The notes under the pieces: model-generated
Databases searched by the model: none
The model's input: only the letters and a program-made list of their open reading frames with translations
Told to the model about the DNA's origin: nothing
In this document: positions 1 through 9,156 of the stretch, piece after piece
Layout: the number at the start of each line of letters is the position of its first letter
How positions within the stretch are numbered: position 1 is the stretch's first letter
Assembly (NCBI GenBank): GCA_025210265.1
Contig: JAOASD010000036.1
Span: 45,955 to 109,954, forward strand
Length of the DNA: 64,000 bases
Reading direction: 5' to 3'
Origin: Pelagimonas sp.
Lineage (GTDB): Bacteria; Pseudomonadota; Alphaproteobacteria; Rhodobacterales; Rhodobacteraceae
Program-made: the position numbers and the translations under genes

Positions 1-1
1 A

Positions 2-577
2 GTCAGCCATGTGATTGACGCGACCCATCCCTTTGCCTCGGCCATGAGCCACAACGCCGTGGCGGGCTGTGCGCAGGCGGGCGTTCCGCTGATCGCGCTG
101 ACCCGCGCGCCCTGGACGCCCGAGGCCGGGGATGACTGGCAAAACGTGCCTGACATTGCCGGTGCGGTGGCGGCGCTGGACCGTCCGGCGGCCCGCGTTT
201 TGCTGGCCGTGGGCCGGATGCATCTGGCGGAATTTGCCCCCAATCCGCAGCATTTCTACCTGCTGCGGCTGGTCGATCCGCCCAAAGCACAACTGAGCTT
301 TCCCGACTATCACGTGATCGTCGATCGCGGCCCGTTCAGCGTGGAAAATGACCTGCAGATGATGCGGGATCACCGGATCGACCTTGTCGTGTCCAAGAAC
401 TCCGGCGGCACCGGGGCCTTTGCCAAACTCGCCGCTGCCCGCGCGCTGAGCCTGCCCGTCCTCATGATCGACCGCCCCGCAATGCCACAACGGGCAGAGG
501 CGCATTCGATTGATGAGGTTCTGGGCTGGCTGGCGCATTCCGGGGTCAATCAGGCAGGGGTTGATCTGGGCGTATAG
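2..577 (+). CDS. cobK: precorrin-6A reductase, 5' end cut by window edge
   Basis: This would reduce precorrin-6A to dihydro-precorrin-6B with NADPH in the aerobic cobalamin pathway. The visible part, about 191 residues, opens with V-I-D-A-T-H-P-F-A, an internal motif of the CobK/CbiJ family, so the true start lies left of the window (family about 250 residues). The GTG at 11 is this internal Val codon and not a start. Later landmarks are the V-D-R-G-P-F segment and S-K-N-S-G-G near the C terminus, both typical of the family. The gene converges on cobJ and their 3' ends overlap by 28 bases. Confidence 0.9.
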   Translation, partial: VSHVIDATHPFASAMSHNAVAGCAQAGVPLIALTRAPWTPEAGDDWQNVPDIAGAVAALDRPAARVLLAVGRMHLAEFAPNPQHFYLLRLVDPPKAQLSFPDYHVIVDRGPFSVENDLQMMRDHRIDLVVSKNSGGTGAFAKLAAARALSLPVLMIDRPAMPQRAEAHSIDEVLGWLAHSGVNQAGVDLGV

Positions 578-1302
578 ATGATCGGCGCGCCGTCGCGTTC
601 CACGATCCGGGTGCGCGACGATCCGACAATCACCATAGTCCGCATATCGGCCATCTCTGGCGTGGTCTGCGACAGCGGCACAACCTTGATCACCTCGTCG
701 GGCATCGACACCGCACGGGCAAAGATCACCGGGCGGTCGTCGCCGCAGGCTTCTTTGAGCACCTCCAGCGTGCGCACAAACCCTTCGGGCCGGGATTTGG
801 AGCGCGGGTTGTAAAACGCCATAGCAAAATCGCCCTCTGCCGCGAGGCGCAGGCGCTTTTCGATCAGATCCCAGGGTTTCAGATTGTCGCTGAGGTTGAT
901 GGCGCAGAAATCATGGCCCAAAGGCGCGCCCGCACGGGCCGACGCTGCCAGCATCGCAGTGATGCCCGGCAAAACCTCAACCGACAGGTTGCGCCAGTCG
1001 GCTGGCCCGGCCTCCATTGCTTCGAACACAGCGGCGGCCATGGCGAAAACGCCGGGATCCCCCGAGGAGACCACAACAACGCGTTTGCCCTCTGCCGCCA
1101 TTTCCAGCGCGTGGTTCGAGCGGTCGATCTCCACCCGGTTGTCGCTGGGATGCAGCGTCAGACCGGGGCGTTCCGCAACACGGGCCACATAGGGGATATA
1201 GCCAACAATATCCGTGGCTTGCTCTAGCGCGGTTGTAACCTCGGGCGTGACCAGATCGTCGCGCCCCGGCCCCAGCCCTGCAATTTTGACCCAGCCGCTC
1301 AT
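550..1302 (-). CDS. cobJ: precorrin-3B C17-methyltransferase
   Basis: This SAM-dependent methyltransferase causes ring contraction of precorrin-3B to precorrin-4. The 250-residue length is normal. The N terminus has the glycine-rich G-L-G-P-G-R-D-D-L-V-T-P signature of tetrapyrrole methylases. The middle has V-V-S-S-G-D-P-G-V-F-A-M, the conserved cofactor loop. Its ATG overlaps the TGA of cobI by four bases (ATGA), so translation is probably coupled. It is the last gene of the riboswitch-led operon, and its 3' end runs into cobK on the other strand. Confidence 0.95.
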   Translation of the reverse strand: MSGWVKIAGLGPGRDDLVTPEVTTALEQATDIVGYIPYVARVAERPGLTLHPSDNRVEIDRSNHALEMAAEGKRVVVVSSGDPGVFAMAAAVFEAMEAGPADWRNLSVEVLPGITAMLAASARAGAPLGHDFCAINLSDNLKPWDLIEKRLRLAAEGDFAMAFYNPRSKSRPEGFVRTLEVLKEACGDDRPVIFARAVSMPDEVIKVVPLSQTTPEMADMRTMVIVGSSRTRIVERDGAPIIYTPRSTPA

Positions 1303-2033
1303 GGTCGCCGCCCCTGCCCGTGCACCAGCACGATAGAGAAATACGGCGTGACCTTATCCTCGGCCTGCGCCAGCGGTTGCACGGTCTGTTCCGGCATGGC
1401 GGCATATTCCACCAGCCAGGCCTGTTCATAGCGCCCGGCGGCCTTCAGCGCGCTGCGGATCTTGTCGATATTGCGCCCGATCTTCATCACGACCAGCGCG
1501 TCCGTGTCGGCCATGCGGCGGGCCAGCTCTTCCTCGGGCAAGGTGCCCAGCAGGACGGTCAGCACATCATCGCCCCAGGTGATCGGCGCACCGGATGCAG
1601 TCCAGGCCGCCGACATACCGGTGATCGCAGGCACAACCTGCACCGGAACTTCGTCTTTCAGCCGGGTGTAAATATGCATGAACGATCCGTAAAAGAACGG
1701 ATCCCCCTCGCACAGCACCACAACATCATGGCCGGCCTGCACCAGCGCGCGCAGATGGTCACAGCAATCCTGATAAAAGGCCGACAGGATTTCATTATAA
1801 CGCGGATCGCTGAGCGGGATTTCCGTGGTGACGGGATATTCCATCGGAAATTCCACCACGCCCTCGGGCAGCATCCCGTCGACAATGCGCCGCGCCTGTC
1901 CCTTGCGCCCGGCCTTGCGGAAAAACGCAACATGAGTGGCGCCGCGCAGCAAACGGTCCGAGCGCACGCTCATCAGATCCTGCGCGCCGGGGCCAAGGCC
2001 GACGCCGTGAATGGTTCCGGTCTGAATGCTCAT
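1299..2033 (-). CDS. cobI: precorrin-2 C20-methyltransferase
   Basis: This enzyme methylates C20 of precorrin-2 to give precorrin-3A, using SAM. The protein has 244 residues from the ATG at 2033. A longer frame upstream exists but reads antisense-like, Arg-rich sequence inside cobH. The chosen start gives the family N terminus with G-V-G-L-G-P-G-A-Q-D-L-M, and it overlaps the cobH stop as ATGA. A second signature, V-V-L-C-E-G-D-P-F-F-Y-G-S, is the tetrapyrrole methylase loop. It lies in the cobG-H-I-J run in the expected order. Confidence 0.95.
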   Translation of the reverse strand: MSIQTGTIHGVGLGPGAQDLMSVRSDRLLRGATHVAFFRKAGRKGQARRIVDGMLPEGVVEFPMEYPVTTEIPLSDPRYNEILSAFYQDCCDHLRALVQAGHDVVVLCEGDPFFYGSFMHIYTRLKDEVPVQVVPAITGMSAAWTASGAPITWGDDVLTVLLGTLPEEELARRMADTDALVVMKIGRNIDKIRSALKAAGRYEQAWLVEYAAMPEQTVQPLAQAEDKVTPYFSIVLVHGQGRRP

Positions 2034-2659
2034 TCTGCACGACTCGCGATTGCGTTGATGGCGGCGACGGTGATGGCGCTGCCGCCCAGACGGCCTTTGA
2101 CGACCAGGCTGGGCACTGGCAGGGCCTCCCACAGGGCATCCTTGGATTCGATGGCACCGACAAAACCCACCGGGCAGCCGATGATCGCCGCGGGGCGCGG
2201 GCAGTCCGGGTCTTCGAGCATGTTCAGCAGGTGGAACAGCGCGGTCGGGGCATTGCCGATGGCAACCAGCGCGCCCTCCAGCCGGGGCCGCCACAGCTCC
2301 AGCGCCGCGGCTGAACGCGTGTTGCTCATCTCTTTGGCCAGAGCCGGGACCGAGGGATCGCGCAGGGTGCAGATCACATCGTTTTCAGCGGGCAGGCGGG
2401 GGCGCGTCACACCCTCGGACACCATGTAGGCATCGCAAAAGATCGGTGCGCCGTTTTCCAGCGCCCCGCGCGCCGCAGCGGCGAACCCGTCGGAAAAATG
2501 TACAAATTCCTCAAGCCCGACCATGCCCGCCGCATGGATCATGCGCACGGCGATCTGTTCTTCATCCTTGTCGAACCGCGCCAGATTGGCCTCGGCGCGG
2601 ATCGTTGCAAAACTTTGTTTGTAGATGGCCGCGCCATCGGTCTCATATTCATAAGGCAT
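2030..2659 (-). CDS. cobH: precorrin-8X methylmutase
   Basis: This enzyme moves the C11 methyl group to C12, turning precorrin-8X into hydrogenobyrinic acid. The 209-residue length is standard. The segment R-M-I-H-A-A-G-M-V contains the catalytic His of the CobH/CbiC family, and the C-terminal G-C-P-V-G-F-V-G-A motif is also conserved. Its start shares one base with the cobG stop (TAATG), and its stop overlaps the cobI start (ATGA). This suggests strict translational coupling along the operon. Confidence 0.95.
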   Translation of the reverse strand: MPYEYETDGAAIYKQSFATIRAEANLARFDKDEEQIAVRMIHAAGMVGLEEFVHFSDGFAAAARGALENGAPIFCDAYMVSEGVTRPRLPAENDVICTLRDPSVPALAKEMSNTRSAAALELWRPRLEGALVAIGNAPTALFHLLNMLEDPDCPRPAAIIGCPVGFVGAIESKDALWEALPVPSLVVKGRLGGSAITVAAINAIASRAE

Positions 2660-3789
2660 TAGGATTTCCCGAGTGCTGCGGGGATTTCATGGGGCATCAG
2701 CCCGGTCTGGCGCGGGTCATCCCACGCGCATCCCTGACGGACAAGATCAAATGTGCCGTTCCGCCCCACAAGGGTCAGATCGGCGGGGCGGGCACGGGCG
2801 CAACCTTTGCTGCAGCCCGAGATATGCAATGTGCCCTGCGCCAGCGGTGCAAGATCGCGCGCAAGGTCACGGGTTTCCACGCTGGCCTGCGGGCAAAGCG
2901 GCGCGCCAGTGCAGGCATCCACGCGCAACAGCGGATCGCTGGATTGGGTGGCAAATTTGTCCGAGATCACAGCCCCCCCGCCTTCCAACAGGAACAGCCG
3001 CCACGGGGTGACGCGCAGCGCCTTGGCCTGCGCATCGGTCAGCGCCGCACGCAGCGCCTGCGCATCAATCTGACCAAAGGGGGCACCCAGCAGCGGGCCA
3101 TGCGCAGACATCCCGGCTTGCGGTTTGGGGAGCGGAGGCCGCGGTGCATGGGTCTGCCACTCTGCCGGCAGCGGGCTGGCGGGCAGAACGGTGCGCATCC
3201 GGCGGCGGTCCTCGCTGCGATGGGCGTTAAACCAGCGCGCCATTTCCAGCAGCGCGGGAATGGCATCGGCCACCGCGATCAGACGACCCTGCTCTGCCCC
3301 ATCGGCGCGTAGGATCAGCCCATCCTCGGCCCGTTCCAGACGGATGTCTGCCGGATCGCGGGTCAGCATCGGGGCCACACCCGTATCCACCGCAAAGCCG
3401 AATTTGGCAGGCAGATCAGGCAGTTCAGGCAGTGCCGACAGCAAGGATCGCGCCAGTCGGCAGGTCAGGTCGCCCTCCTCCCAGAATGGCGAGATCAGAA
3501 CATTGCGGCGTTTTTCCAGCATCGGATCCGCATCCAGCAGCCCCAGCCGATCCAGCTGCGCAATCAGTGCCGGATGGCCGTCATCACTGACGCCCCGGAT
3601 CTGCAGATTGGCGCGGTTGGTCAGCTCCAGCGCGCCGCTGCCAAAGTCCAGCGCCAGATCGCACAGGGCCAGCGCCTGCGCCAGATCCAGCCGCGCCAGC
3701 ACCGGGCGCACCCGCACCACCAGCCCATCGCCGGAGCGCATCGGGCGGTGCGCGCCGGGACACCAACCGCGCACTTCGGGGGCGCTCAC
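2659..3789 (-). CDS. cobG: precorrin-3B synthase
   Basis: This is the oxygen-dependent enzyme that converts precorrin-3A to precorrin-3B, the hallmark of the aerobic route. It is related to sulfite/nitrite reductases with siroheme-type folds. I start it at the GTG at 3789, which overlaps the cobN stop as GTGA and gives 376 residues. An upstream ATG would add 21 residues from within cobN. The C-terminal part has C-T-G-A-P-L-C followed by S-G-C-S-K-G-C, a C-x5-C plus C-x3-C set that fits a [4Fe-4S] cluster. The N-terminal half has the ferredoxin-like repeat with N-R-A-N-L-Q-I-R-G. Confidence 0.93.
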   Translation of the reverse strand: MSAPEVRGWCPGAHRPMRSGDGLVVRVRPVLARLDLAQALALCDLALDFGSGALELTNRANLQIRGVSDDGHPALIAQLDRLGLLDADPMLEKRRNVLISPFWEEGDLTCRLARSLLSALPELPDLPAKFGFAVDTGVAPMLTRDPADIRLERAEDGLILRADGAEQGRLIAVADAIPALLEMARWFNAHRSEDRRRMRTVLPASPLPAEWQTHAPRPPLPKPQAGMSAHGPLLGAPFGQIDAQALRAALTDAQAKALRVTPWRLFLLEGGGAVISDKFATQSSDPLLRVDACTGAPLCPQASVETRDLARDLAPLAQGTLHISGCSKGCARARPADLTLVGRNGTFDLVRQGCAWDDPRQTGLMPHEIPAALGKS

Positions 3790-6700
3790 TCTCCGGCCTC
3801 CAGCATCAGGTCTTCCATTGCCGCCAGGATCGAGTTGCGACGGGTGCGCCACAGCCCTGCGCGCATCAGTTCGGCAAAGCGCGCCTGCAGGGCAGCGTGG
3901 GCTTCGGGATTGGCTTCGCGCAAAAACGCGTCGATCTCGGGGTCGCCCAGCGTGGCCTCATGGTAAAGGTCAAACAGATGGGCGGGAACGACCCGCGCCA
4001 GATGGGCAAAGCCCGCCATGTGATCCAGCGTGGCGGCGATTTCTGCCGCGCCACGGAAGCCATGGGCGCGCATCCCGTTCAACCAGACCGGATTGGCCGC
4101 GCGGGCCTGCACCACGCGGGCGATTTCCTCGGGCAGCGCGCGGGCGCGGGGAGCCTCGGGGTTGGTGTTGTCCAGATGATAGAGCGCGGCCTTGCCGCCG
4201 GTGATCGCCTGCGCGGCGGCAAAGCCCGCCTCATGCGCGGCATAATCAGCGGCCAGCAGCAGGTCGGTTTCCGGCAGATCCTGCGGATGCACAAAGCTAT
4301 CCGCCTGTGCCACACGGGCGCGCAGCCCCTCGGCGTCTTGCGCCGCCTGCGTCCCGTCCAGCGCCCAAGAAGACGCGTTCAGCCAGGCCTCGCCCGCAGC
4401 GCGGCGGCCCTCATCGGTGTAATCCTCCAGCGCGGCCCCGATCCCCAGACCGAAACTGCCCGGTGCCGGACCATAGACCCGCGACAGATCCTCGCGCCCG
4501 ACATAGGGGTTCCAGTCTGCGGCCTCGTCTCGCGCGGCCAGCGCCCGCACCGCCTGCGCAAACAGCGCCGAAAGCGTCGGGAACACGTCGCGGAACAGCC
4601 CGGAAACCCGCAGGGTCACGTCGATCCGGGGGCGGTCGAGTTCCGCAATCGGCAGCACTTCGATGCCCGAAACCCGTTCCGATCCTGCATCCCAGACCGG
4701 TTTCACACCCAGCAAGTGCAGTGCCATGGCAAATTCTTCGCCTGCGGTGCGCATGGTGGCCGAGCCCCACAGGTCGACGACCAGCCCGCGCGGCCAGTCG
4801 CCCTCGTCCTGCAGATGACGGCGCACCAGCTCTTCGGCCAGGGTCACGCCCTGCGCATAGGCGGCGCGGGTTGGCACGCTGCGCGGATCGGTGGTGAACA
4901 GGTTGCGCCCGGTGGGCAGCACATCGGTGCGCCCGCGATAGGGCGACCCCGACGGGCCCGAGGCGATCCGCCGCCCGTCCAGCGCATCCAGCAGCGCCTG
5001 CCGCTCCGATGCCACCGACGCAGCCGTGTCAAACCGGTCTTGCCCGGCGCAGGGACGGCCCCAGATATGCAGCCCCTCGCCAAACTGGCTTTCCTTGATG
5101 TCGCAGACAAAGCGGTCGATCCGGGTGATCGCCTCGGCTGTGCAGGACGCCGTGTTCAGGCCCAGATCGGCCTCCACCCCCAGCGCCTGCGCTTCGTCCC
5201 GGATGTCACCCTGCAGCCGGTCGCGGCGGCGCGGGTCCAGACCATCGGCGTTGGAGAACTCATCCAGCAGGGCCTCGAGCCGGGACAGGCGTTCTGGCAC
5301 ACCGCTTTCGCGCATTGGCGGCGGCACGTGGCCCAGCGTCACCGCGCCAATGCGGCGCTTAGCCTGCGCCGCCTCGCCCGGATCGTTGACGATAAAGGGA
5401 TAGACGACCGGGATATGGCCGGTCAGCACTTCGGGCCAGCAGGTGCCGGACAGGGCGATGGATTTGCCCGGCAGCCATTCCAGTGTGCCATGGGCGCCCA
5501 CATGGATCAGCGCGTCAGCCCGCGCCTGCAGCCAAAGGTAAAAGGCGACATAGCCGTGGCAGGGCGTGCGGGCCATATCGTGATAATCATCGTCGCGGGT
5601 GGTGATCCCGCCGCGCTCGGGCTGCAGCGCGACCAGCGCATTGCCGCGATGGGTGATGGCGAAATGAAACGCCCCGTCCCGCACGGCCGCATCCTGTTCG
5701 GGCGGGCCCCATGTCTCGGTGATCTCGTCCTGCAAATCCTGCGGCAGCGCGGCCAGCGCGGTGCGGTATTGTTCCAACGGCCAGGATTCCGCGCGTTTGG
5801 GCAGGGCGATGTCGAGCGTATCGCCACCCTCGATCTGATAGCCCGCATCGGACAGATCGCTCAGGATCGCCTCTGCCGAAGCCAGCGCATCCAGGCCCAC
5901 TGCATGGCCCATCTGCCAATCCTTGCCCGGATAGGTCGACAGCACCAGCGCGATGCGGCGATCTGCCTGCGGCTGCTGGCCCAGTTTGACCCAGCGATCC
6001 ACCTTGGCGACGATAGATCCGATACGTTCAGGATCGGGCCGGTGCATGGTGCGGGCGAATTGCAGGTCGGGATCGCGCTCGCCCGCTTCTTTGAACGAAC
6101 AAACCCCGGCGAACAGCCTGCCATCCACCTCAGGCAGCACCACATGCATGGCAAGGTCGGTGGGGGACAGGCCGCGCTCGGCCTCGGCCCAGGCATCCCG
6201 CCCCGACGTGGCCAGTGCGACCTGAAACACCGGGACATTCCCCGCATCCAACGGCGAGGTGCCATCCGCGCCCCGCCCGCTGAACGAGGTCGCGTTGATG
6301 ATCGCATCTGGTTTCAGATCGGCGATGACCTCGCGCAGGTATTTCGCGGCTTTGGGGGCCTTGAGAGAGGGTGCATAGGCCATGGCCACCGCGTAGCCTG
6401 CGGCACGGAACGCCTCGGCCATGGCGGTCAGCGGCGCGGTGTCTGCCGACACAAGATAAGAGCGGTAAAAGGTGATCAAAACCCGCGGCAGGCCCGGCGT
6501 TTCGGGTGTGTAGACCGGATCGCAAACACCGCGCGCCGGATCCCAGCCACCCTGCGCGGGCAGGTCTTTGGATCCTGGCACCGGCCCGGCATAAAGCCCG
6601 GCGGCCAGCGCGATCTGAGCCAGCGCCGCCTGCGCCGCCACAGCGCCGCCGGTGTCACACAGATGCGACAGGCGATGCAGTGTCGAGACCGGCAGGGTCG

Positions 6701-7091
6701 AGACCTCTTCCAGCCGCTTGTCGCGCCGCCCATCGGCAGGCAACACCGCCAGCGCAATGCCGCGTTCCTGCGCCAGTGCCTGCACTTGCTGCAAGCCATA
6801 GGACCAATAGGGCATCCCCCCGATCAGACGGATCAGGATGCCTTTGGCCCCCTCCAGCGTCTGTTCGATATAGGTATCGACGGACAAAGGATGGCGCAGC
6901 GCCGACAGGTTCGCCAAACGCAGGCTGGGCATCCGCCCTTCGCGCCCGCCGCCACGTTTCCATGCCTCGGCAAAGGCGCCAAGATCGCTGTCGGAATAGG
7001 ACAGCACCACCAGATCCGCCGGAGTCTGGCCCAGATCGGTCGGGGTGTCGGTCTCTTCCAGACCGTGGCTTTCGCGGAAAATCACATGCAT
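3786..7091 (-). CDS. cobN: cobaltochelatase subunit CobN
   Basis: This is the large subunit of the ATP-dependent aerobic cobaltochelatase, which inserts cobalt into hydrogenobyrinic acid a,c-diamide. It is related to the magnesium chelatase H subunit. I start it at the ATG at 7091 (M-H-V-I-F), giving 1101 residues, within the normal range. The central G-A-H-G-T-L-E-W-L-P-G-K motif and the P-C-H-G-Y stretch are typical of CobN/ChlH. The AAA+ partners CobS and CobT are not in this window. The 79-base gap to cobW carries a perfect 8-bp hairpin. Confidence 0.95.
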   Translation of the reverse strand: MHVIFRESHGLEETDTPTDLGQTPADLVVLSYSDSDLGAFAEAWKRGGGREGRMPSLRLANLSALRHPLSVDTYIEQTLEGAKGILIRLIGGMPYWSYGLQQVQALAQERGIALAVLPADGRRDKRLEEVSTLPVSTLHRLSHLCDTGGAVAAQAALAQIALAAGLYAGPVPGSKDLPAQGGWDPARGVCDPVYTPETPGLPRVLITFYRSYLVSADTAPLTAMAEAFRAAGYAVAMAYAPSLKAPKAAKYLREVIADLKPDAIINATSFSGRGADGTSPLDAGNVPVFQVALATSGRDAWAEAERGLSPTDLAMHVVLPEVDGRLFAGVCSFKEAGERDPDLQFARTMHRPDPERIGSIVAKVDRWVKLGQQPQADRRIALVLSTYPGKDWQMGHAVGLDALASAEAILSDLSDAGYQIEGGDTLDIALPKRAESWPLEQYRTALAALPQDLQDEITETWGPPEQDAAVRDGAFHFAITHRGNALVALQPERGGITTRDDDYHDMARTPCHGYVAFYLWLQARADALIHVGAHGTLEWLPGKSIALSGTCWPEVLTGHIPVVYPFIVNDPGEAAQAKRRIGAVTLGHVPPPMRESGVPERLSRLEALLDEFSNADGLDPRRRDRLQGDIRDEAQALGVEADLGLNTASCTAEAITRIDRFVCDIKESQFGEGLHIWGRPCAGQDRFDTAASVASERQALLDALDGRRIASGPSGSPYRGRTDVLPTGRNLFTTDPRSVPTRAAYAQGVTLAEELVRRHLQDEGDWPRGLVVDLWGSATMRTAGEEFAMALHLLGVKPVWDAGSERVSGIEVLPIAELDRPRIDVTLRVSGLFRDVFPTLSALFAQAVRALAARDEAADWNPYVGREDLSRVYGPAPGSFGLGIGAALEDYTDEGRRAAGEAWLNASSWALDGTQAAQDAEGLRARVAQADSFVHPQDLPETDLLLAADYAAHEAGFAAAQAITGGKAALYHLDNTNPEAPRARALPEEIARVVQARAANPVWLNGMRAHGFRGAAEIAATLDHMAGFAHLARVVPAHLFDLYHEATLGDPEIDAFLREANPEAHAALQARFAELMRAGLWRTRRNSILAAMEDLMLEAGE

Positions 7092-7140
7092 GGCAGCGGG
7101 TCCATCAGGTGGGCGCAGACCGCCCACCGGGAAAGGTTAT

Positions 7141-7159
7141 GGTGGGTTACAAACCCACC
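7141..7159. repeat. perfect inverted repeat between cobW and cobN
   Basis: The arms GGTGGGTT and AACCCACC are separated by ACA. The element lies in the only sizeable gap (79 bases) of the DUF1636-cobW-cobN-cobGHIJ operon. There is no run of T after it, so it is a poor intrinsic terminator. It could be a transcript-stability stem or a copy of a dispersed short repeat. Confidence 0.6.
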
Positions 7160-7170
7160 CTACAGAGCAT

Positions 7171-8259
7171 TCAGGCGGGTTCGGACACACCCAGCACGGC
7201 TTCGATCGCCGCGCGGTTGATGTCGTCATGTTCGCCAATCACAACCAGGCGGCCCTGACGGGATTCATCGGGCTGCCAGGGGCGGTCGAACTGGTGACGC
7301 ACCCGCGCACCCACAGCCTGCACCAACAGGCGCATCGGTTTGCCCGCAACGCTGGCATAGCCTTTGACCCGCAGGATGTTGCGCTCATTCGCCAGTCGTT
7401 CGATGGCGGCAACCAGCTGCGCCGGGTCGGCCAGTTCGGGGATGTCGACCACGATGCTTTCAAACTCATCATGCGAATGGTCGTGATGGTGGTGATGATC
7501 GCCATCCTCGTCATCATGGTGGTGGTGATCTTCGTGATGGCTGGGGCGGGCATCCATGTCATCCTCGGCGGCGGCCTCAAGACCCAGGATCACGCGGGGA
7601 TCGACCACGCCTTCGGCCACTTCGACCACGGGCAGCGGGCGCGGCGCCTTGGCGGCGATCATATCCTTGGCCTTGGCCACACCTTCGGGACCGGCCAGAT
7701 CGGGCTTGGTCAGCAGGATGATGTCGGCGCAGGAAATCTGGTCCTCGAACACCTCGGACAGGGGCGTTTCATGGTCGATGCTGTCATCGGCCAGACGCTG
7801 CGCATCCACAGCCGCCACATCCGATGCAAACCGGCCCGAAGACACGGCCTCGGCATCGGCCAGCGCGATCACACCGTCCACGGTGATCTTCGAGCGAATA
7901 TCCGGCCAGTCAAACGCCTTGAGCAGCGGTTTGGGCAGCGCCAGACCCGAGGTCTCGATCAGGATATGTTCCGGGCGCGGCTCCAGCGCCATCAGCGCCT
8001 CGATCGTGGGGATGAAATCATCGGCCACGGTGCAGCAGATGCAGCCATTGGCCAGTTCCATGATGTTTTCCGCCGGGCAATCGGGGATCGCGCAGGATTT
8101 CAGGATGTCACCATCCACACCCACATCGCCAAATTCATTGACCACAACCGCCAGACGCTTGCCGCCCGGATTTTGCATCAGATGGCTGACCAGCGTGGTT
8201 TTGCCCGAGCCCAGAAAGCCGGTGATGACGGTGACGGGAAGTTTTGCAAGATCAGCCAT
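7171..8259 (-). CDS. cobW: CobW family GTPase / metallochaperone
   Basis: This is a G3E-family P-loop GTPase linked to cobalt handling for cobalamin synthesis. It has 362 residues. Walker A is G-F-L-G-S-G-K-T at residues 14-21. The C-I-C-C metal-binding motif is at 73-76 and T-K-P-D, the base-recognition motif, at about 184-187. Residues 241-263 hold 13 histidines mixed with Asp/Glu, a likely metal store before the C-terminal CobW_C domain. The gene follows the DUF1636 gene with a one-base gap. Confidence 0.93.
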   Translation of the reverse strand: MADLAKLPVTVITGFLGSGKTTLVSHLMQNPGGKRLAVVVNEFGDVGVDGDILKSCAIPDCPAENIMELANGCICCTVADDFIPTIEALMALEPRPEHILIETSGLALPKPLLKAFDWPDIRSKITVDGVIALADAEAVSSGRFASDVAAVDAQRLADDSIDHETPLSEVFEDQISCADIILLTKPDLAGPEGVAKAKDMIAAKAPRPLPVVEVAEGVVDPRVILGLEAAAEDDMDARPSHHEDHHHHDDEDGDHHHHHDHSHDEFESIVVDIPELADPAQLVAAIERLANERNILRVKGYASVAGKPMRLLVQAVGARVRHQFDRPWQPDESRQGRLVVIGEHDDINRAAIEAVLGVSEPA

Positions 8260-8260
8260 A

Positions 8261-8710
8261 TTAAGCCTCGTTCGGTTCAGCAGCGGCAGACGCGGGCGCA
8301 GTGGCGGCCAGCGGCGGAATGCGCGCGATACAGTTACGTTTGAAATGGTCCGGGCGGGTCCGCCAGGGGATCAGCCCGTCTTTGGTGTCACGATACAGCG
8401 CCGCGCCCTCGACCAGCAGGTCAAGATGCGACGTTTCATGCAGATTTCCGTACAGATAGGTCCAGCGATCCGCCCCGCCGCGCATGGCGGCACTGCATCC
8501 CTGATCACAATTCTGCAGGCATTCCACCGGATGCAGCGTCACGCCATCGGGCAGATCGCGCTGTGCAAGCGCATCAAACAACGCCTGTCCGGGGCGCTCT
8601 CCGTCTTCGGGGATTTCAGTTCCACGCCGGCATTTGACGCAGACAAGCAGCTCCACCGGGTCGGTCGGCTGGACAGGGGCGGTATCGGCGCCCTGATCTG
8701 GCTGGCTCAT
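8261..8710 (-). CDS. DUF1636 family, thioredoxin-like ferredoxin
   Basis: This 149-residue protein belongs to the DUF1636 family, often found beside cobW/cobN. It has C-V-K-C at residues 24-27 and Cys at 64, 68 and 72. The spacing resembles thioredoxin-fold [2Fe-2S] ferredoxins. It is the first gene after the cobalamin riboswitch, so its role is probably in cobalt chelation or redox support of corrin synthesis. The exact reaction is not known. The leader just before it can fold CCGGG with CCCGG close to the start codon, which could hide the ribosome site. Confidence 0.8.
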   Translation of the reverse strand: MSQPDQGADTAPVQPTDPVELLVCVKCRRGTEIPEDGERPGQALFDALAQRDLPDGVTLHPVECLQNCDQGCSAAMRGGADRWTYLYGNLHETSHLDLLVEGAALYRDTKDGLIPWRTRPDHFKRNCIARIPPLAATAPASAAAEPNEA

Positions 8711-9156
8711 GTGTCATGGCCCTTTTATCCGGGACACCCCGCCCGGTTCGAAGTTGCATTGCAGGCGCCGAGGGTCTGCGCCCAGTCGATGGCAGGTCTC
8801 CTGGCTGGCGGATCAACGGCACTCTGCGCCTTCCCGGCCCGGTTCGGGGCCAGTGGCCTGTTGCAGCGCGCCAACCGCTTACAGTTGCGGGGGCAGCCGC
8901 GGCATTGAGACAGGGCCAGGCCCGGTCACGCACCGCGTTCCCTTTTCATCCCAATAGGCCAAGGCCATGCGGGAACCATCGCCCGGCGGTTTGCCTCAGG
9001 TGAAAGCCCTCTGTCAATGCGCCGCTCTACCCTGCCCTGCGTTTTGCCCCGGCGGCGCGGGGTCGCTTTGCCCCGTTGACCTGCCGCAGCCATGGATTGA
9101 CGCCGGATGCTTTTGCTGTGCAAATCGCTTTGACACACAGACCGCCAGAGGCCCCC
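8711..9156. other. divergent intergenic region holding the cobalamin riboswitch
   Basis: This 446-base gap lies between the minus-strand DUF1636 gene and plus-strand cobO. Positions about 8786-8985 are the riboswitch. The remaining 170 bases before cobO must carry the cobO promoter. I saw no second B12 box there and no small gene. Confidence 0.7.
8786..8985 (-). ncRNA. cobalamin riboswitch
   Basis: Read on the minus strand, the order of conserved blocks is that of the adenosylcobalamin riboswitch. AAAAGGGAACGCGGTG is at about 8931-8946. CCCCGCAACTGTAAGCGG is at 8875-8892. The B12-box core GCCACTGG is at 8850-8857, GGGAAGGC at 8828-8835, and the closing CAGGAGACCTGCC at 8791-8803. It lies in the leader of DUF1636-cobW-cobN-cobGHIJ and should reduce expression when coenzyme B12 is plentiful. 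The outer limits are estimates. Confidence 0.95.

Noticed and set aside
2..2. GTG at 11 as the start of cobK
   Set aside because: It encodes the conserved internal Val of V-I-D-A-T-H-P-F, and the frame is open to the window edge.
3897..7220. An uninterrupted frame of about 1,107 codons on the plus strand opposite cobN
   Set aside because: It is His/Arg/Gln-rich with no recognisable domain. Such frames are a side effect of GC-rich codon use opposite a real gene, and cobN is unmistakable.
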